A DNA stretch of 64,000 nucleotides from Mycolicibacterium sp. lyk4-40-TYG-92 (GTDB lineage: Bacteria > Actinomycetota > Actinomycetes > Mycobacteriales > Mycobacteriaceae), in assembly GCF_030209435.1 (NCBI RefSeq), contig NZ_JARVRX010000003.1:496001-560000 (forward strand). Direction: 5' to 3'. Each line of letters starts with the position of its first letter. Positions within the stretch are counted from its first letter, which is position 1. This document shows positions 18,231-25,999 of the stretch, in pieces. The position numbers and the translations under genes were made by a program. Below the pieces are notes generated by a model. It did no database searches. It was not told the DNA's origin and saw only the letters and a program-made list of their open reading frames with translations.

Positions 18231-18332
18231 CGCAATACTCCCATCGTGGACCACGGATTTGTGGCGGCAATAACGTATCCACGGAGGTGAGTTCTACAAT
18301 TGCTACTTCCCAGTCAGCGAGAATCGAATTCG

Positions 18333-18347
18333 CCGCCTATCAGGCGG
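18333..18347 (-). terminator. Small hairpin downstream of the flavoprotein gene
   Basis: Arms CCGCCT and AGGCGG flank a three-base loop, about 50 bp beyond the stop of the minus-strand BBE-like gene. A second inverted repeat, AAGTGAA/TTCACTT at about 18375-18401, overlaps that stop codon, with a T-run at 18364-18369. Either could end transcription. No canonical U-tract follows on the minus strand. Confidence 0.35.
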
Positions 18348-18395
18348 TTCACCACGGTTTGGGTTTTTTCTACTAAGTGAACTCGGTTAACTGTT

Positions 18396-19823
18396 TCACT
18401 TATTCTGCGACTGACGAAAAGATGTGGGACTGTCGCTTTTCTCGCTACTCGGCGCAGTTCTGATGCTCTGTTCGAACCGGAATATATTGTCGGGATCGTA
18501 TTGGGCTTTGACGGCGCGTAATCGGTCGACATTGGCACCCCAATACGCGCGTTCCCAGTCGGGCATGCCGGCGTTGGGAACATTGGTATACGCACCATTC
18601 ATGAACGGCTGCAATGCTTCTCCGAACTCTGTGATCCAGTTGAGGCAGCGGTCGGTCAACGGATCGTCCGCGGCGGGTGCGCCGCCGCGGACGCCCCACC
18701 CCGCACCCGGTTCGGCATAGAAGAGGGAATCTCGGTGAGCGAAGGCCGCGCCTCCGGCAGGTTCGCTCACGGGGACTGAGCCGCGTAATGCATTGGTGAA
18801 GTAATTGCAGGCGGGGGTCGGTGCTGTCGACATGTAGGTGCCGATGTGTTGTATCGCTTCCGCTGGAAATGGGTCAGACATGAACTGTGAGAGGAACTTC
18901 CAGTTCGCGGGCTCGTCGTCCATCGGTATCTGGAAGCCGGCGAATATGTCGTGCCAATTGGCGTCAGTGCATTCGACACGGGGCGCGCCGACGGACAGTA
19001 TGGGCGCCAGCATATCGAGCGCGTCGCGCTCCGAACCGGAGGCAAGGACGCCGACCATCGAAATTTCGTCGCGACGGATCTCCAATTGGCTCGTGAGGCG
19101 AGGATCCGAGAACGGCGCACAGCGTTGCCAGGCATCGAAAACGGCGGAGAGGTTGCCCAGGCCGGGCCAACGCGCCACCACATAAATGCATTGCGCGAGT
19201 GGATGAATCGAGTATGTCATCGACGTGACGATGCCGAAATTGCCGTTGCCGGCGCCGCGCAACGCCCACAGCAGGTCCGTGTTGGTATGCGCGTCGGCGA
19301 CCATCACCTCGGCGCCGCCGCGGGCGGTCGCGACCACGATCTCGGCCGCCAGGAGGTTGTCGCACGCCATGCCGTAGGCACGCGTGAGGAGGCCGAAGCC
19401 ACCGCCGAGTGTCGCGCCGACCAGTCCGACGGAGCCTTCGGTACCGGTGGGTGCGGCGAACCCGGCCCGGCCCAGCATCGCTACCGCCTCGGACTGGTTG
19501 AGACCGGCACCAACCGTGGCGGTGCGTGCGGCGGCGTCGATCGCCGCGGACTTCAGGTGACTGACGTCGATGACGACACCGTCGTCGACGGTGGACCAGC
19601 CTTCGAGGCAGTGCCGCCCGCTGCGGGCCCGCACCGGCAGAGCATGCTGCCGCGCCCAGGTCAGTGCGTTGACGACATCGGTTGTATCCCTGGCGAATAC
19701 GATGACAGCGGGCCGGTTTGTGTACAGCAGGTTGAATCCGGCACAGGCCGCGGGGTAGTCGGCGTCATCCGGACACACGACCGGTCCGGTGAGTGTTCCG
19801 GGCCGGCTCAGAAGGGGATTCAT
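18396..19823 (-). CDS. BBE-like FAD-dependent oxidoreductase
   Basis: Berberine-bridge-enzyme-type flavoprotein of 475 aa. The FAD_binding_4 region runs from residue 35. RSGRHCLEGWS (about 67-77) supplies the His that binds FAD covalently. The second attachment site, normally Cys in a GxC motif, is replaced: the sequence reads TEGSVGLVGATLGGGFG, so FAD is likely bound by one bond or none. The C-terminal BBE motif WERAYWGANVDRLRAVKAQYD is intact. There is no signal peptide. The ATG overlaps the stop of the upstream permease gene by four bases, so they form a coupled pair, suggesting that the enzyme oxidises what the permease imports. Substrate unknown. Confidence 0.85.
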   Translation of the reverse strand: MNPLLSRPGTLTGPVVCPDDADYPAACAGFNLLYTNRPAVIVFARDTTDVVNALTWARQHALPVRARSGRHCLEGWSTVDDGVVIDVSHLKSAAIDAAARTATVGAGLNQSEAVAMLGRAGFAAPTGTEGSVGLVGATLGGGFGLLTRAYGMACDNLLAAEIVVATARGGAEVMVADAHTNTDLLWALRGAGNGNFGIVTSMTYSIHPLAQCIYVVARWPGLGNLSAVFDAWQRCAPFSDPRLTSQLEIRRDEISMVGVLASGSERDALDMLAPILSVGAPRVECTDANWHDIFAGFQIPMDDEPANWKFLSQFMSDPFPAEAIQHIGTYMSTAPTPACNYFTNALRGSVPVSEPAGGAAFAHRDSLFYAEPGAGWGVRGGAPAADDPLTDRCLNWITEFGEALQPFMNGAYTNVPNAGMPDWERAYWGANVDRLRAVKAQYDPDNIFRFEQSIRTAPSSEKSDSPTSFRQSQNK

Positions 19824-21292
19824 CGGTCCGCGGCGAATTCGTCGATGCCCGGTTCGTGGTCGAGTACCCCACGGTCGAAGACCAGCATCTTGACGAAGTA
19901 TCCGAGGCCTGCGGCGATGAGGCCGAGCACGATGACACTCGGCACCCGCGCGGAACTCGGGGTCACGAGAACGAAGAGGGCGAACACCACCCAGATCAGT
20001 GCGACCGCGGCGACGGGAACTTCGAAGCGGCCCAAGCTGAAGCCACCTTCCTTGTGCTCCAACCGTTTCCGGACCGCGAGGTACAGCACGACGATGGCAC
20101 CGTAGATCAGCGCCGGCAGTATGGTCGATGCGATGATCAGCTGGATGAGCGCTGCGCCGCGCAGTGTTGCCATCAGCACCACGCCGACTGCGAGGATCAG
20201 TAGTGTTGCCGGCACCGGGGTTTGGGTGCGTGGGTTGACCTGGCGCATCAGGCGGTGCGCGGGGAAACGGGCGTCACGCGCCATGGCGAAAACCTGCCGG
20301 GAACACGCGGCCAGCACCACCAAGCCGGCGCCGAACATGGCCAACACGATGCCCGCCAGCAGGATTCGTTCGGCGACGGGTCCCAGCTGCTCTCGGATGA
20401 TGAGGGCGACCGGCGAGCCGCTGTGGCTGACAGTGCTGACGTCCTTGATCGCGATGGTGAGTGCGATCAGAAACACCAGGCCCGCGACGCCGGCCGCGAC
20501 GACGGACGCCACGATGGCGCGCGGCACGCTGCGGAACGGATCCTTGGCCTCTTCCGCCAGATTCGCGGCCGAGTCGAAACCGACCAGCGTGGTGAGGCCC
20601 ATGATCATCCCGGCCATGAGCCCGCCGCCGATGGCGTAGTAGTCACCGGCGCCCGCTGTGATACCGCGAGTTGTGAGGTTGCCGACATCGCCACTGCCCG
20701 TGACCGCCATGACTATTCCGAGCACCAGCACCAGGACCAGGACGATGCCCAGCTCCAATCCGACCGCGCCGGAGGTGATCATGCCGAGCAGCCGGGTCGA
20801 GGCGATCACCAGGGCTGTCTGGACGATCAGCACCGCGATTGTGATGAGGCGTGCGGTGTCCTCGTTGTCGCTGATGCCCAACAACGGCATCAGCGCCTGA
20901 CTGGCCAAGGCGTTGTCGACCGCCACCGCGGCGATCGCGAGATACCAGAACGTCAGCCAGCCGAACAGCCAGCCGACCTTGGGGCTGGCCAGCCGCGACG
21001 CCCACTGATACGACGACCCGCTGAGCGCGATGCGCGCCGCGAACTGCGCGACGACGAGGGCGACGAGCGTCTGCCCGACAGCCGCGACGATCCACAGCCA
21101 GATGCCGACCGGCCCGGATGTCTGGAGGAGATCGTCATAGGTCCCGAAAATCCCGACTGCCACTGAGATGAAGGCGAACGAGACCGCGAAGACCTGAAAG
21201 CCTCCGAGGGTCCGCTTGAGCTCGGGGGTGTAGCCGCAGTCGACACATTCGTGGTCCGCAGTGTCCGGAAGTGCAACGCGGTCTGTTGTCAT
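19820..21292 (-). CDS. APC family amino acid/amine permease
   Basis: Membrane transporter of 490 aa with about twelve hydrophobic helices. The N-terminal part ELKRTLGGFQVFAVSFAFISVAVGIF and the conserved GFDSAANLAEEAKDPFRSVPRAI around residue 235 are characteristic of amino acid/polyamine/choline transporters. The ATG at 21290-21292 is preceded by GAAGGG at eight bases; a longer frame to 21340 lacks a site. Its stop overlaps the ATG of the flavoprotein gene, so an imported amine or amino acid may be that enzyme's substrate (inference). An unusual Cys pair, HECVDCGY, lies near residue 15. Confidence 0.88.
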   Translation of the reverse strand: MTTDRVALPDTADHECVDCGYTPELKRTLGGFQVFAVSFAFISVAVGIFGTYDDLLQTSGPVGIWLWIVAAVGQTLVALVVAQFAARIALSGSSYQWASRLASPKVGWLFGWLTFWYLAIAAVAVDNALASQALMPLLGISDNEDTARLITIAVLIVQTALVIASTRLLGMITSGAVGLELGIVLVLVLVLGIVMAVTGSGDVGNLTTRGITAGAGDYYAIGGGLMAGMIMGLTTLVGFDSAANLAEEAKDPFRSVPRAIVASVVAAGVAGLVFLIALTIAIKDVSTVSHSGSPVALIIREQLGPVAERILLAGIVLAMFGAGLVVLAACSRQVFAMARDARFPAHRLMRQVNPRTQTPVPATLLILAVGVVLMATLRGAALIQLIIASTILPALIYGAIVVLYLAVRKRLEHKEGGFSLGRFEVPVAAVALIWVVFALFVLVTPSSARVPSVIVLGLIAAGLGYFVKMLVFDRGVLDHEPGIDEFAADR

Positions 21293-21508
21293 GGCCCAGC
21301 CCTTCTGTGCCCCCTGTAACATAATTGTCGCGTACGTCAACTACTTATGTCGGAGATTGGGCATCTTGGTCGGTGCCGTGATGTTGGGTGGCCAATCCGT
21401 GACTAATCTTTGACCGAAATATTGACGCGCCGTATGGATTTCGGCATTCGGCGACCCATACGATGACCCTGTTCAACCATGCGGCCAGCGCACGAAGGGG
21501 TCGGATAT

Positions 21509-22306
21509 ATGCGGGTGTTTGTACACGGTGTCCTTGCCGTGGTCGTGGTGGCCACGACCACCACCGGCGGCGCACTCGGTATCGAGACGGCGGGCATTCG
21601 CCTGCCGTTGGGTTCGATCATCGAGTCGACGCAGCCGACGCAGGGGATTCCGGTCGGTGTCGCGCATCCCATCGTGGTGACATTCAAGCGCCCGATCACC
21701 AACCGCGCCGCCGCGGAGATGGCCCTGGACGTGACGTCGACACCCGCGATGTCCGGCAAGTATGAATGGCTGGATAACAAAGTGGTGCAATGGGTTCCGG
21801 ACGGATTCTGGCCCGCGCACAGCACCATCAAGCTGACGGTTGGTGGTCAGCCGATGGCAGTCACCACCGGTCCGGCCGTCATCGGGACCGCACACGTCGC
21901 GGACCATACCTTCACCGTCACGATCGACGGCCAGACTCAGCCGGACATGCCGGCGCCACACCATCTTCCGCATGTCGGCGAGTCGGGCATGTTGCTCGCA
22001 ACGATGGGTCGGCCGGAGTATGAGACACCGCTGGGCAAGTACACCGTGTTGGCGAAAGACCGGAACGTGCTTATGGATTCGAGCAGTGTCGGCATTCCCG
22101 TCGACCATCCGGACGGGTACATGACCGAGGTCGAGTACGCGGTACGGATCAGCCGACGCGGGCTGTTCGTGCATTCGGCGCCCTGGGCCGTCGAGTCGAT
22201 GGGTTTCGAGAACGTCAGCCACGGTTGTATCGGCTTGGCGCCCGCGGGAGCCGAGTGGTACTTCAACAACGTCAACGTCGGCGATCCCGTGATCGTCGAG
22301 CCTTAG
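21509..22306 (+). CDS. L,D-transpeptidase (YkuD)
   Basis: Exported peptidoglycan cross-linking enzyme of 265 aa. A signal or anchor segment VFVHGVLAVVVVATTTTGGALG starts the protein. An Ig-like domain follows at about residues 30-120 (IVVTFKRPITNRAAAEMALDV). The YkuD catalytic domain ends in HSAPWAVESMGFENVSHGCIGL, with catalytic Cys240 in SHGC and the partner His 18-20 residues before. Domain order matches mycobacterial LdtMt-type enzymes that form 3-3 cross-links. ATG at 21509 has AAGGGG nine bases upstream. A TTGACC-N17-TATGGA pair at 21410-21438 may be its promoter. Confidence 0.9.
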   Translation: MRVFVHGVLAVVVVATTTTGGALGIETAGIRLPLGSIIESTQPTQGIPVGVAHPIVVTFKRPITNRAAAEMALDVTSTPAMSGKYEWLDNKVVQWVPDGFWPAHSTIKLTVGGQPMAVTTGPAVIGTAHVADHTFTVTIDGQTQPDMPAPHHLPHVGESGMLLATMGRPEYETPLGKYTVLAKDRNVLMDSSSVGIPVDHPDGYMTEVEYAVRISRRGLFVHSAPWAVESMGFENVSHGCIGLAPAGAEWYFNNVNVGDPVIVEP

Positions 22307-22345
22307 TCGGGCTGTGTCCCAAGCTGATTTGATGTTCGGGTGGAC

Positions 22346-22600
22346 CTACTCGTACAAGTGCGCCCTCGGTTCAGGGTCAATCAGGGTTGAGGCCGACAGT
22401 CGGTTGATCCTGAACTTGGGGCGGTCGCTACTCGCACAAGTGCGCCCTAGGTTCAGGGTCAAATCAGGGTTGAGGGCCGCAGCCGGTTGATCCTGGACTC
22501 AGGACGGTCCTACTCGTACAAATACCCCGTCGTCCGGTTGGTCCCGTGGCCCGGGCGGTCGCTACTCGGACAAGTCGGCCCTGAGTGCAGGGTCAACCGC
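22346..22600. repeat. Imperfect 82-bp tandem repeat, two full and two partial units
   Basis: Units begin at 22346, 22428, 22510 and 22562, each with CTACTCG followed by a few variable bases and ACAA. The first two are exactly 82 bp and share long blocks such as AAGTGCGCCCT, GGTTCAGGGTCAA and CGGTTGATCCTG. The third is 52 bp (an internal deletion of 30 bp) and the fourth is broken off near 22600. This is intergenic and contains no gene, in the style of mycobacterial interspersed repeats. It accounts for most of the 368-bp gap between the L,D-transpeptidase and the Pro/Ala-rich gene. Confidence 0.8.
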
Positions 22601-22613
22601 AGCCGCAACGCAT

Positions 22614-22646
22614 GAAGCACCCGAGCCGCAAGGGCTCGGGTGCTTC
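22614..22646. terminator. Strong hairpin terminator
   Basis: A perfect 14-bp stem, arms GAAGCACCCGAGCC and GGCTCGGGTGCTTC, closes a five-base loop GCAAG. It lies 28 bp beyond the stop of the minus-strand Pro/Ala-rich gene. No U-run follows on either side, as is common for mycobacterial terminators. It may act in both directions. Confidence 0.75.
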
Positions 22647-22674
22647 AGTGAAAGCGGTTGTGCAGCTGGATGGT

Positions 22675-23172
22675 TCAGTTCTGTGGGCCGGGTTGGGTCG
22701 GCAGGTTGGGGGTCGGGCCGCCGGCGTCGACCGGACGGAGAGTCCGGGCCTCCTTGCCGTCGGTGACGCCACCCATGTCCATGGGGATGGCGGCGGGGGC
22801 CGCGGCGATCGGGATGGGGGCGCCGATCGGCAAGCCGGCGGGGATCGGCGGCACGACCGGGGGCACTGCTGCCGGGACGGGCGGGACGACGGCGGGAACC
22901 GGCGGGACTGCCGCCGGGACGACCGGGGCGGCTGCCAGGGGGCCGACGATGCCCGAGGATGCGACGGCGGGGGCGGCGCAGGGCACGCCGGCTGCCGCGG
23001 CGGCAGGTGCCCCGGCTGCGGGTGCTGCGCCGGCCGCCGTGGCGACAGTGTCGCACGCGTATCCACCGGTCTTGAGTGGGATTGCGGCGGCGGTCGGGCT
23101 CACGGCCACGGCCGTCGCGCACACACCGGCGCTGGCAACTATTTTCACAGCGATTCGACCAAAGCTGATCAT
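22675..23172 (-). CDS. Secreted Pro/Ala-rich protein
   Basis: Exported protein of 165 aa of unknown function. A signal peptide (IAVKIVASAGVCATAVAVSPTAAA) precedes IPLKTGGYACDTVATAAG. The middle is low-complexity Ala/Pro with repeating VPPVPA and AVPPV units (about residues 85-115). The tail is hydrophilic (MDMGGVTDGKEARTLRPVDAGGPTPN). Two Cys (near 40 and 65) could pair. ATG at 23170-23172 is preferred, with AAGGAG upstream; the codon before it is a possible GTG start. Such proline-rich exported proteins are usual in the mycobacterial cell envelope. Confidence 0.7.
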   Translation of the reverse strand: MISFGRIAVKIVASAGVCATAVAVSPTAAAIPLKTGGYACDTVATAAGAAPAAGAPAAAAAGVPCAAPAVASSGIVGPLAAAPVVPAAVPPVPAVVPPVPAAVPPVVPPIPAGLPIGAPIPIAAAPAAIPMDMGGVTDGKEARTLRPVDAGGPTPNLPTQPGPQN

Positions 23173-23425
23173 CACCGGCGTCTCCTTGAATGTGCCCTTA
23201 AATTACAGCGCCGAAAATTTGCGCAGCTGAACCGTAGGGCACCGCGGGAGGCGGGTTCAAGACATGTTCTCAATCGGATGCGCGCTCGACATGAGACTGA
23301 GCCGCGACCGTGACCGCACCGTTTCAATAGCCGCAATGTCCTCACGGAGAGGTATCGAAGGCATCAGAATGGTGTCGGAACCCGTTGCGGCGCCAGCAAA
23401 CTCGGCGACGGGCCGAGCGAATGAC

Positions 23426-23644
23426 CTATCCGCGGCCGGGTGCGTCGGCCAACAGCCTGGTCAACTCCTGATCGGCGCGCCGCTCGACGAGGAGCGGCAC
23501 GAAGTCCCGAACGGTGCTCTCCGCGAACTGCTGCCGAGCGCCGTCGATGACGGTGGTCACCCGAGCCGGAGGCAGGTCCGCAAACTTGGCCGTCAAGCGG
23601 CTCTCGATTTCGGTGAAAACCTGCTCTTCGGTCTTGGCGGCCAT
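23426..23644 (-). CDS. Three-helix bundle dimerization domain protein
   Basis: Cytoplasmic protein of 72 aa. The sequence EEQVFTEIESRLTAKFADLPPARVTTVIDGARQQF, then TVRDFVPLLVERRADQELTRLL, fits the small mycobacterial three-helix bundle dimerization family. That family occurs alone or joined to other domains and has no known activity. An AAGGA box lies ten bases before the ATG. It stands alone, 218 bp from the secreted-protein gene. Confidence 0.7.
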   Translation of the reverse strand: MAAKTEEQVFTEIESRLTAKFADLPPARVTTVIDGARQQFAESTVRDFVPLLVERRADQELTRLLADAPGRG

Positions 23645-23762
23645 ACTGCCGATCCTTCTTGGCGGTGTTGACGGCTGTCAACGCAGATGGGGTGACGTGT
23701 AGGCGAACTAACAACCATGGGTGCCCTGTGACGGTGGAACGACGCTGGAGCGCTCCCGGCGG

Positions 23763-23888
23763 TTAGCGCCGGCGTAGTGCGCCGATGCCCTCGTCCAGCG
23801 CCGACTCGAGATAGGTGAGGTCGCCGGTGGCCAGCATGATGCCGACGCCGCCCTGGATGCCGGCCAACAGCGCGGCGGCCGCGACCTG
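23763..23888 (-). pseudogene. TetR regulator remnant (C-terminal 41 codons)
   Basis: In the frame ending at the TAA of 23763-23765 the minus strand reads QVAAAALLAGIQGG, VGIMLATGDLTYLESALDEG, IGALRRR. This is the closing helix pair of many TetR ligand domains. The DNA-binding half is missing: the similarity stops at about 23888, where the plus strand abruptly begins an SDR fragment. No start codon or N-terminal region exists, so this is a truncated gene rather than a small one. Confidence 0.7.
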
Positions 23889-24103
23889 TGGTCCGCGTCA
23901 ATGCGGTGGCCCCGGGACCGATCGCGACCGAACGGCAGAAGGAGTTCGCCGATCACGTTCAACCCATGCTCGAGCGGCTGCCATCGCGCCGGATGAGCAC
24001 GCCGGAAGAGGTCGCTGCAGCGGTGGCATTCCTGGCCGGTGACGAAGCCGCCAACATTCACGGTGTGGTTCTCGGCGTGGACGGGGGCTGGGCTGCGGTC
24101 TGA
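23888..24103 (+). pseudogene. SDR remnant (C-terminal 71 codons)
   Basis: The frame reads VRVNAVAPGPIATERQKEF and ends GVVLGVDGGWAAV, exactly the last third of a classical short-chain dehydrogenase from its RVNAVAPG motif onward. The nucleotide-binding TGxxxGxG segment and the YxxxK catalytic site are absent, so no activity is possible. It abuts the TetR remnant on the other strand. A GTG at 23888 could start translation, but that is probably chance. Confidence 0.72.
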
Positions 24104-24254
24104 GGCGGTGACCGGTGCTCATCTGTCAAATAGATGCAGCCATCGAAATCGATCGTTGGACACGATGAGTGACCTCGGGTGAGATGGGTGCCGTACCCCG
24201 CGGTGGTGAATCGTGGGCAGCGAAACCGAGACGCTCTGGAAGGAACGACGAACC

Positions 24255-25289
24255 GTGACCGGCTTCAGCAGAAGGCAGTTCGGCTTGATGGCGACGGCAG
24301 CGGTCGGCGCCGCGTCGTTGGCGGCGTGCGGATCGTCGTCAGAACCGCATACGACCGAGAAGACGACACCGCCGCCCGCGCCGGTCCACAACCTGAGTGC
24401 GGTGAAGCAGGTTCGCGCCGGCGATCTCAACGTCGGCTACGTCGAGGCGGGACCGGCGGACGGCCAGCCGGTCATCCTGTTGCACGGCTGGCCTTACGAC
24501 ATCCACAGCTACGCGGACGTTTCCGCGTTGTTGGCCGATCAGGGCTACCGGGTCATCGTGCCGTATCTGCGGGGCTTCGGTTCAACCCGGTTCCTGGCCG
24601 ACACCACGGTCCGTAATGGTCAGCAAGCTGCGTTGGCCACGGACGTCGTGGCCCTGATGGATGCGCTGAACATCCCGCGGGCGATCCTGGGCGGCTTCGA
24701 CTGGGGCGGGCGCACGGCCAATGCTGCTGCGGCACTGTGGCCGCAGCGGGTAGCGGGTCTGGTTGCGGTCAGTGGGTACATCCTGGTCAATCTGGCGGCC
24801 AACCTGCAGCCGTTGGATCCGAACGCGGAGCTGGGTTGGTGGTACCAGTACTACTTCGCGACGCCGCGCGGAGAACTCGGCTATCGGAAGAACACCAAGG
24901 CGTTCAATCGGCTCATCTGGTCGCAGGCATCGCCACTGTGGCACTTCACCGATGCGGCATACGGACTGAGCGCCGGCGCGTTCGACAACCCCGACCACGT
25001 CGCCATCGTGATCCACAACTACCGGTGGCGGCTGAGTCTCGCGGCGGGCGAAAGTCGTTACGACGCAGACGAACAACGCCTGCAGGCCAAACCGCTGATC
25101 CATGTCCCCACCATCACGATCGCCAGTGACTTCGATGGTGCGGCCAAGGATGGCGCGGGATACCGCGCGATGTACACCGGGGCGTATGAGCACCGGATCC
25201 TCGATGGCATCGGTCACAACGTGCCGCAGGAGGCGCCCGCGCAATTCGCGAACGCGGTGGTTGACGTCAGCCGGATGCCGTCGCACTGA
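24255..25289 (+). CDS. Tat-exported alpha/beta hydrolase lipoprotein (epoxide-hydrolase-like)
   Basis: Alpha/beta-hydrolase of 344 aa with a Tat motif (SRRQFG, residues 5-10) followed by lipobox LAAC25, so it should be folded in the cytoplasm, exported and lipid-anchored. A Pro/Thr-rich linker precedes the catalytic domain. The oxyanion HGWP is near residue 83, and the nucleophile elbow GGFDWGG has Asp149 rather than Ser. This indicates an epoxide hydrolase or haloalkane dehalogenase mechanism; the base His is probably in GIGHNVPQE near the end. GTG at 24255 is preferred over GTG 24213 because GGAAGGA is upstream. It is followed 53 bp later by a haem-type membrane protein. Confidence 0.82.
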   Translation: MTGFSRRQFGLMATAAVGAASLAACGSSSEPHTTEKTTPPPAPVHNLSAVKQVRAGDLNVGYVEAGPADGQPVILLHGWPYDIHSYADVSALLADQGYRVIVPYLRGFGSTRFLADTTVRNGQQAALATDVVALMDALNIPRAILGGFDWGGRTANAAAALWPQRVAGLVAVSGYILVNLAANLQPLDPNAELGWWYQYYFATPRGELGYRKNTKAFNRLIWSQASPLWHFTDAAYGLSAGAFDNPDHVAIVIHNYRWRLSLAAGESRYDADEQRLQAKPLIHVPTITIASDFDGAAKDGAGYRAMYTGAYEHRILDGIGHNVPQEAPAQFANAVVDVSRMPSH

Positions 25290-25342
25290 CCACTCCGTAA
25301 CAGATTGTCCGGCAGACTATTTGAGGAAAGGCTACGTTACCG

Positions 25343-25996
25343 ATGTCGATCATCGACGCTCCGAACCGGACCGACCGGAGCCTGAGCGCACAGCTGACCG
25401 GCTGGCGGTTGACCTGGACGCTGGTTATCGCGATCGCCATCGGTACCACCGCGGTCGCGGTGACTGTGGGCGGCGTGGCCGGCGCGAACGAAGGCATCCG
25501 GATCACCGCACGGACGTCGGCAGTCTTGTTTCTGCTGGCCTTCACCGCCTCGGCGACCTATCGGTTGTGGCCCAACGACTTCACCACGTGGGTGCGTCGT
25601 AATCGGCGCTATCTCGGCGTCGCCTTTGCCGGTTCGCATCTGGTCCATGCCGGATTCATCATCGCGTCTGTGGTCCTGAGTAGTGCACGCTTCAAAGCCG
25701 GCGTGGAGCGCACCCCGGGAGGCGTGTACGTTCTCGACACGATTGCGTACGGTTTCCTCATCGCGATGACGATCACCTCGTTCGACCGGATCGCCAAGCG
25801 GATGCAGTATGCATCCTGGCGACGGCTCCATCTCACCGGCAGCTACGTGATCTGGTTGACGTTCTTCGTCGCCTACTGGCGCCGGGGGATCACCTACCCG
25901 CTGTTCTACGGCCCGTTCCTGCTCGTCGTCCTGGCGGCTTTGGTGATTCGCGCAGCGGGCAAGGTCAAGCGCAAGAATGCGCCGGCTGGAGCCTGA
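25343..25996 (+). CDS. Ferric-reductase-like transmembrane protein
   Basis: Integral membrane protein of 217 aa with about six helices. Conserved His occur in AGSHLVHAGF (helix 3, around residue 100) and WRRLHLTGSYVIW (around 160-172). This matches the b-haem-binding pattern of the ferric reductase-like/YedZ-MsrQ family. No flavin domain is attached, so it would pass electrons to or from a partner. It is downstream of the Tat-exported hydrolase and could be co-expressed, but no functional link is obvious. It converges on the acyl-CoA dehydrogenase gene with a three-base gap. Confidence 0.68.
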   Translation: MSIIDAPNRTDRSLSAQLTGWRLTWTLVIAIAIGTTAVAVTVGGVAGANEGIRITARTSAVLFLLAFTASATYRLWPNDFTTWVRRNRRYLGVAFAGSHLVHAGFIIASVVLSSARFKAGVERTPGGVYVLDTIAYGFLIAMTITSFDRIAKRMQYASWRRLHLTGSYVIWLTFFVAYWRRGITYPLFYGPFLLVVLAALVIRAAGKVKRKNAPAGA

Positions 25997-25999
25997 CGA

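Noticed and set aside
22346..22600. Possible CRISPR array
   Set aside because: The units are 82 bp, directly abutting, without unique spacers, and no cas genes are near. It is a tandem repeat.
23763..24103. Insertion-sequence boundary at the TetR/SDR junction
   Set aside because: No transposase, terminal inverted repeat or target duplication is visible; a simple deletion explains it.
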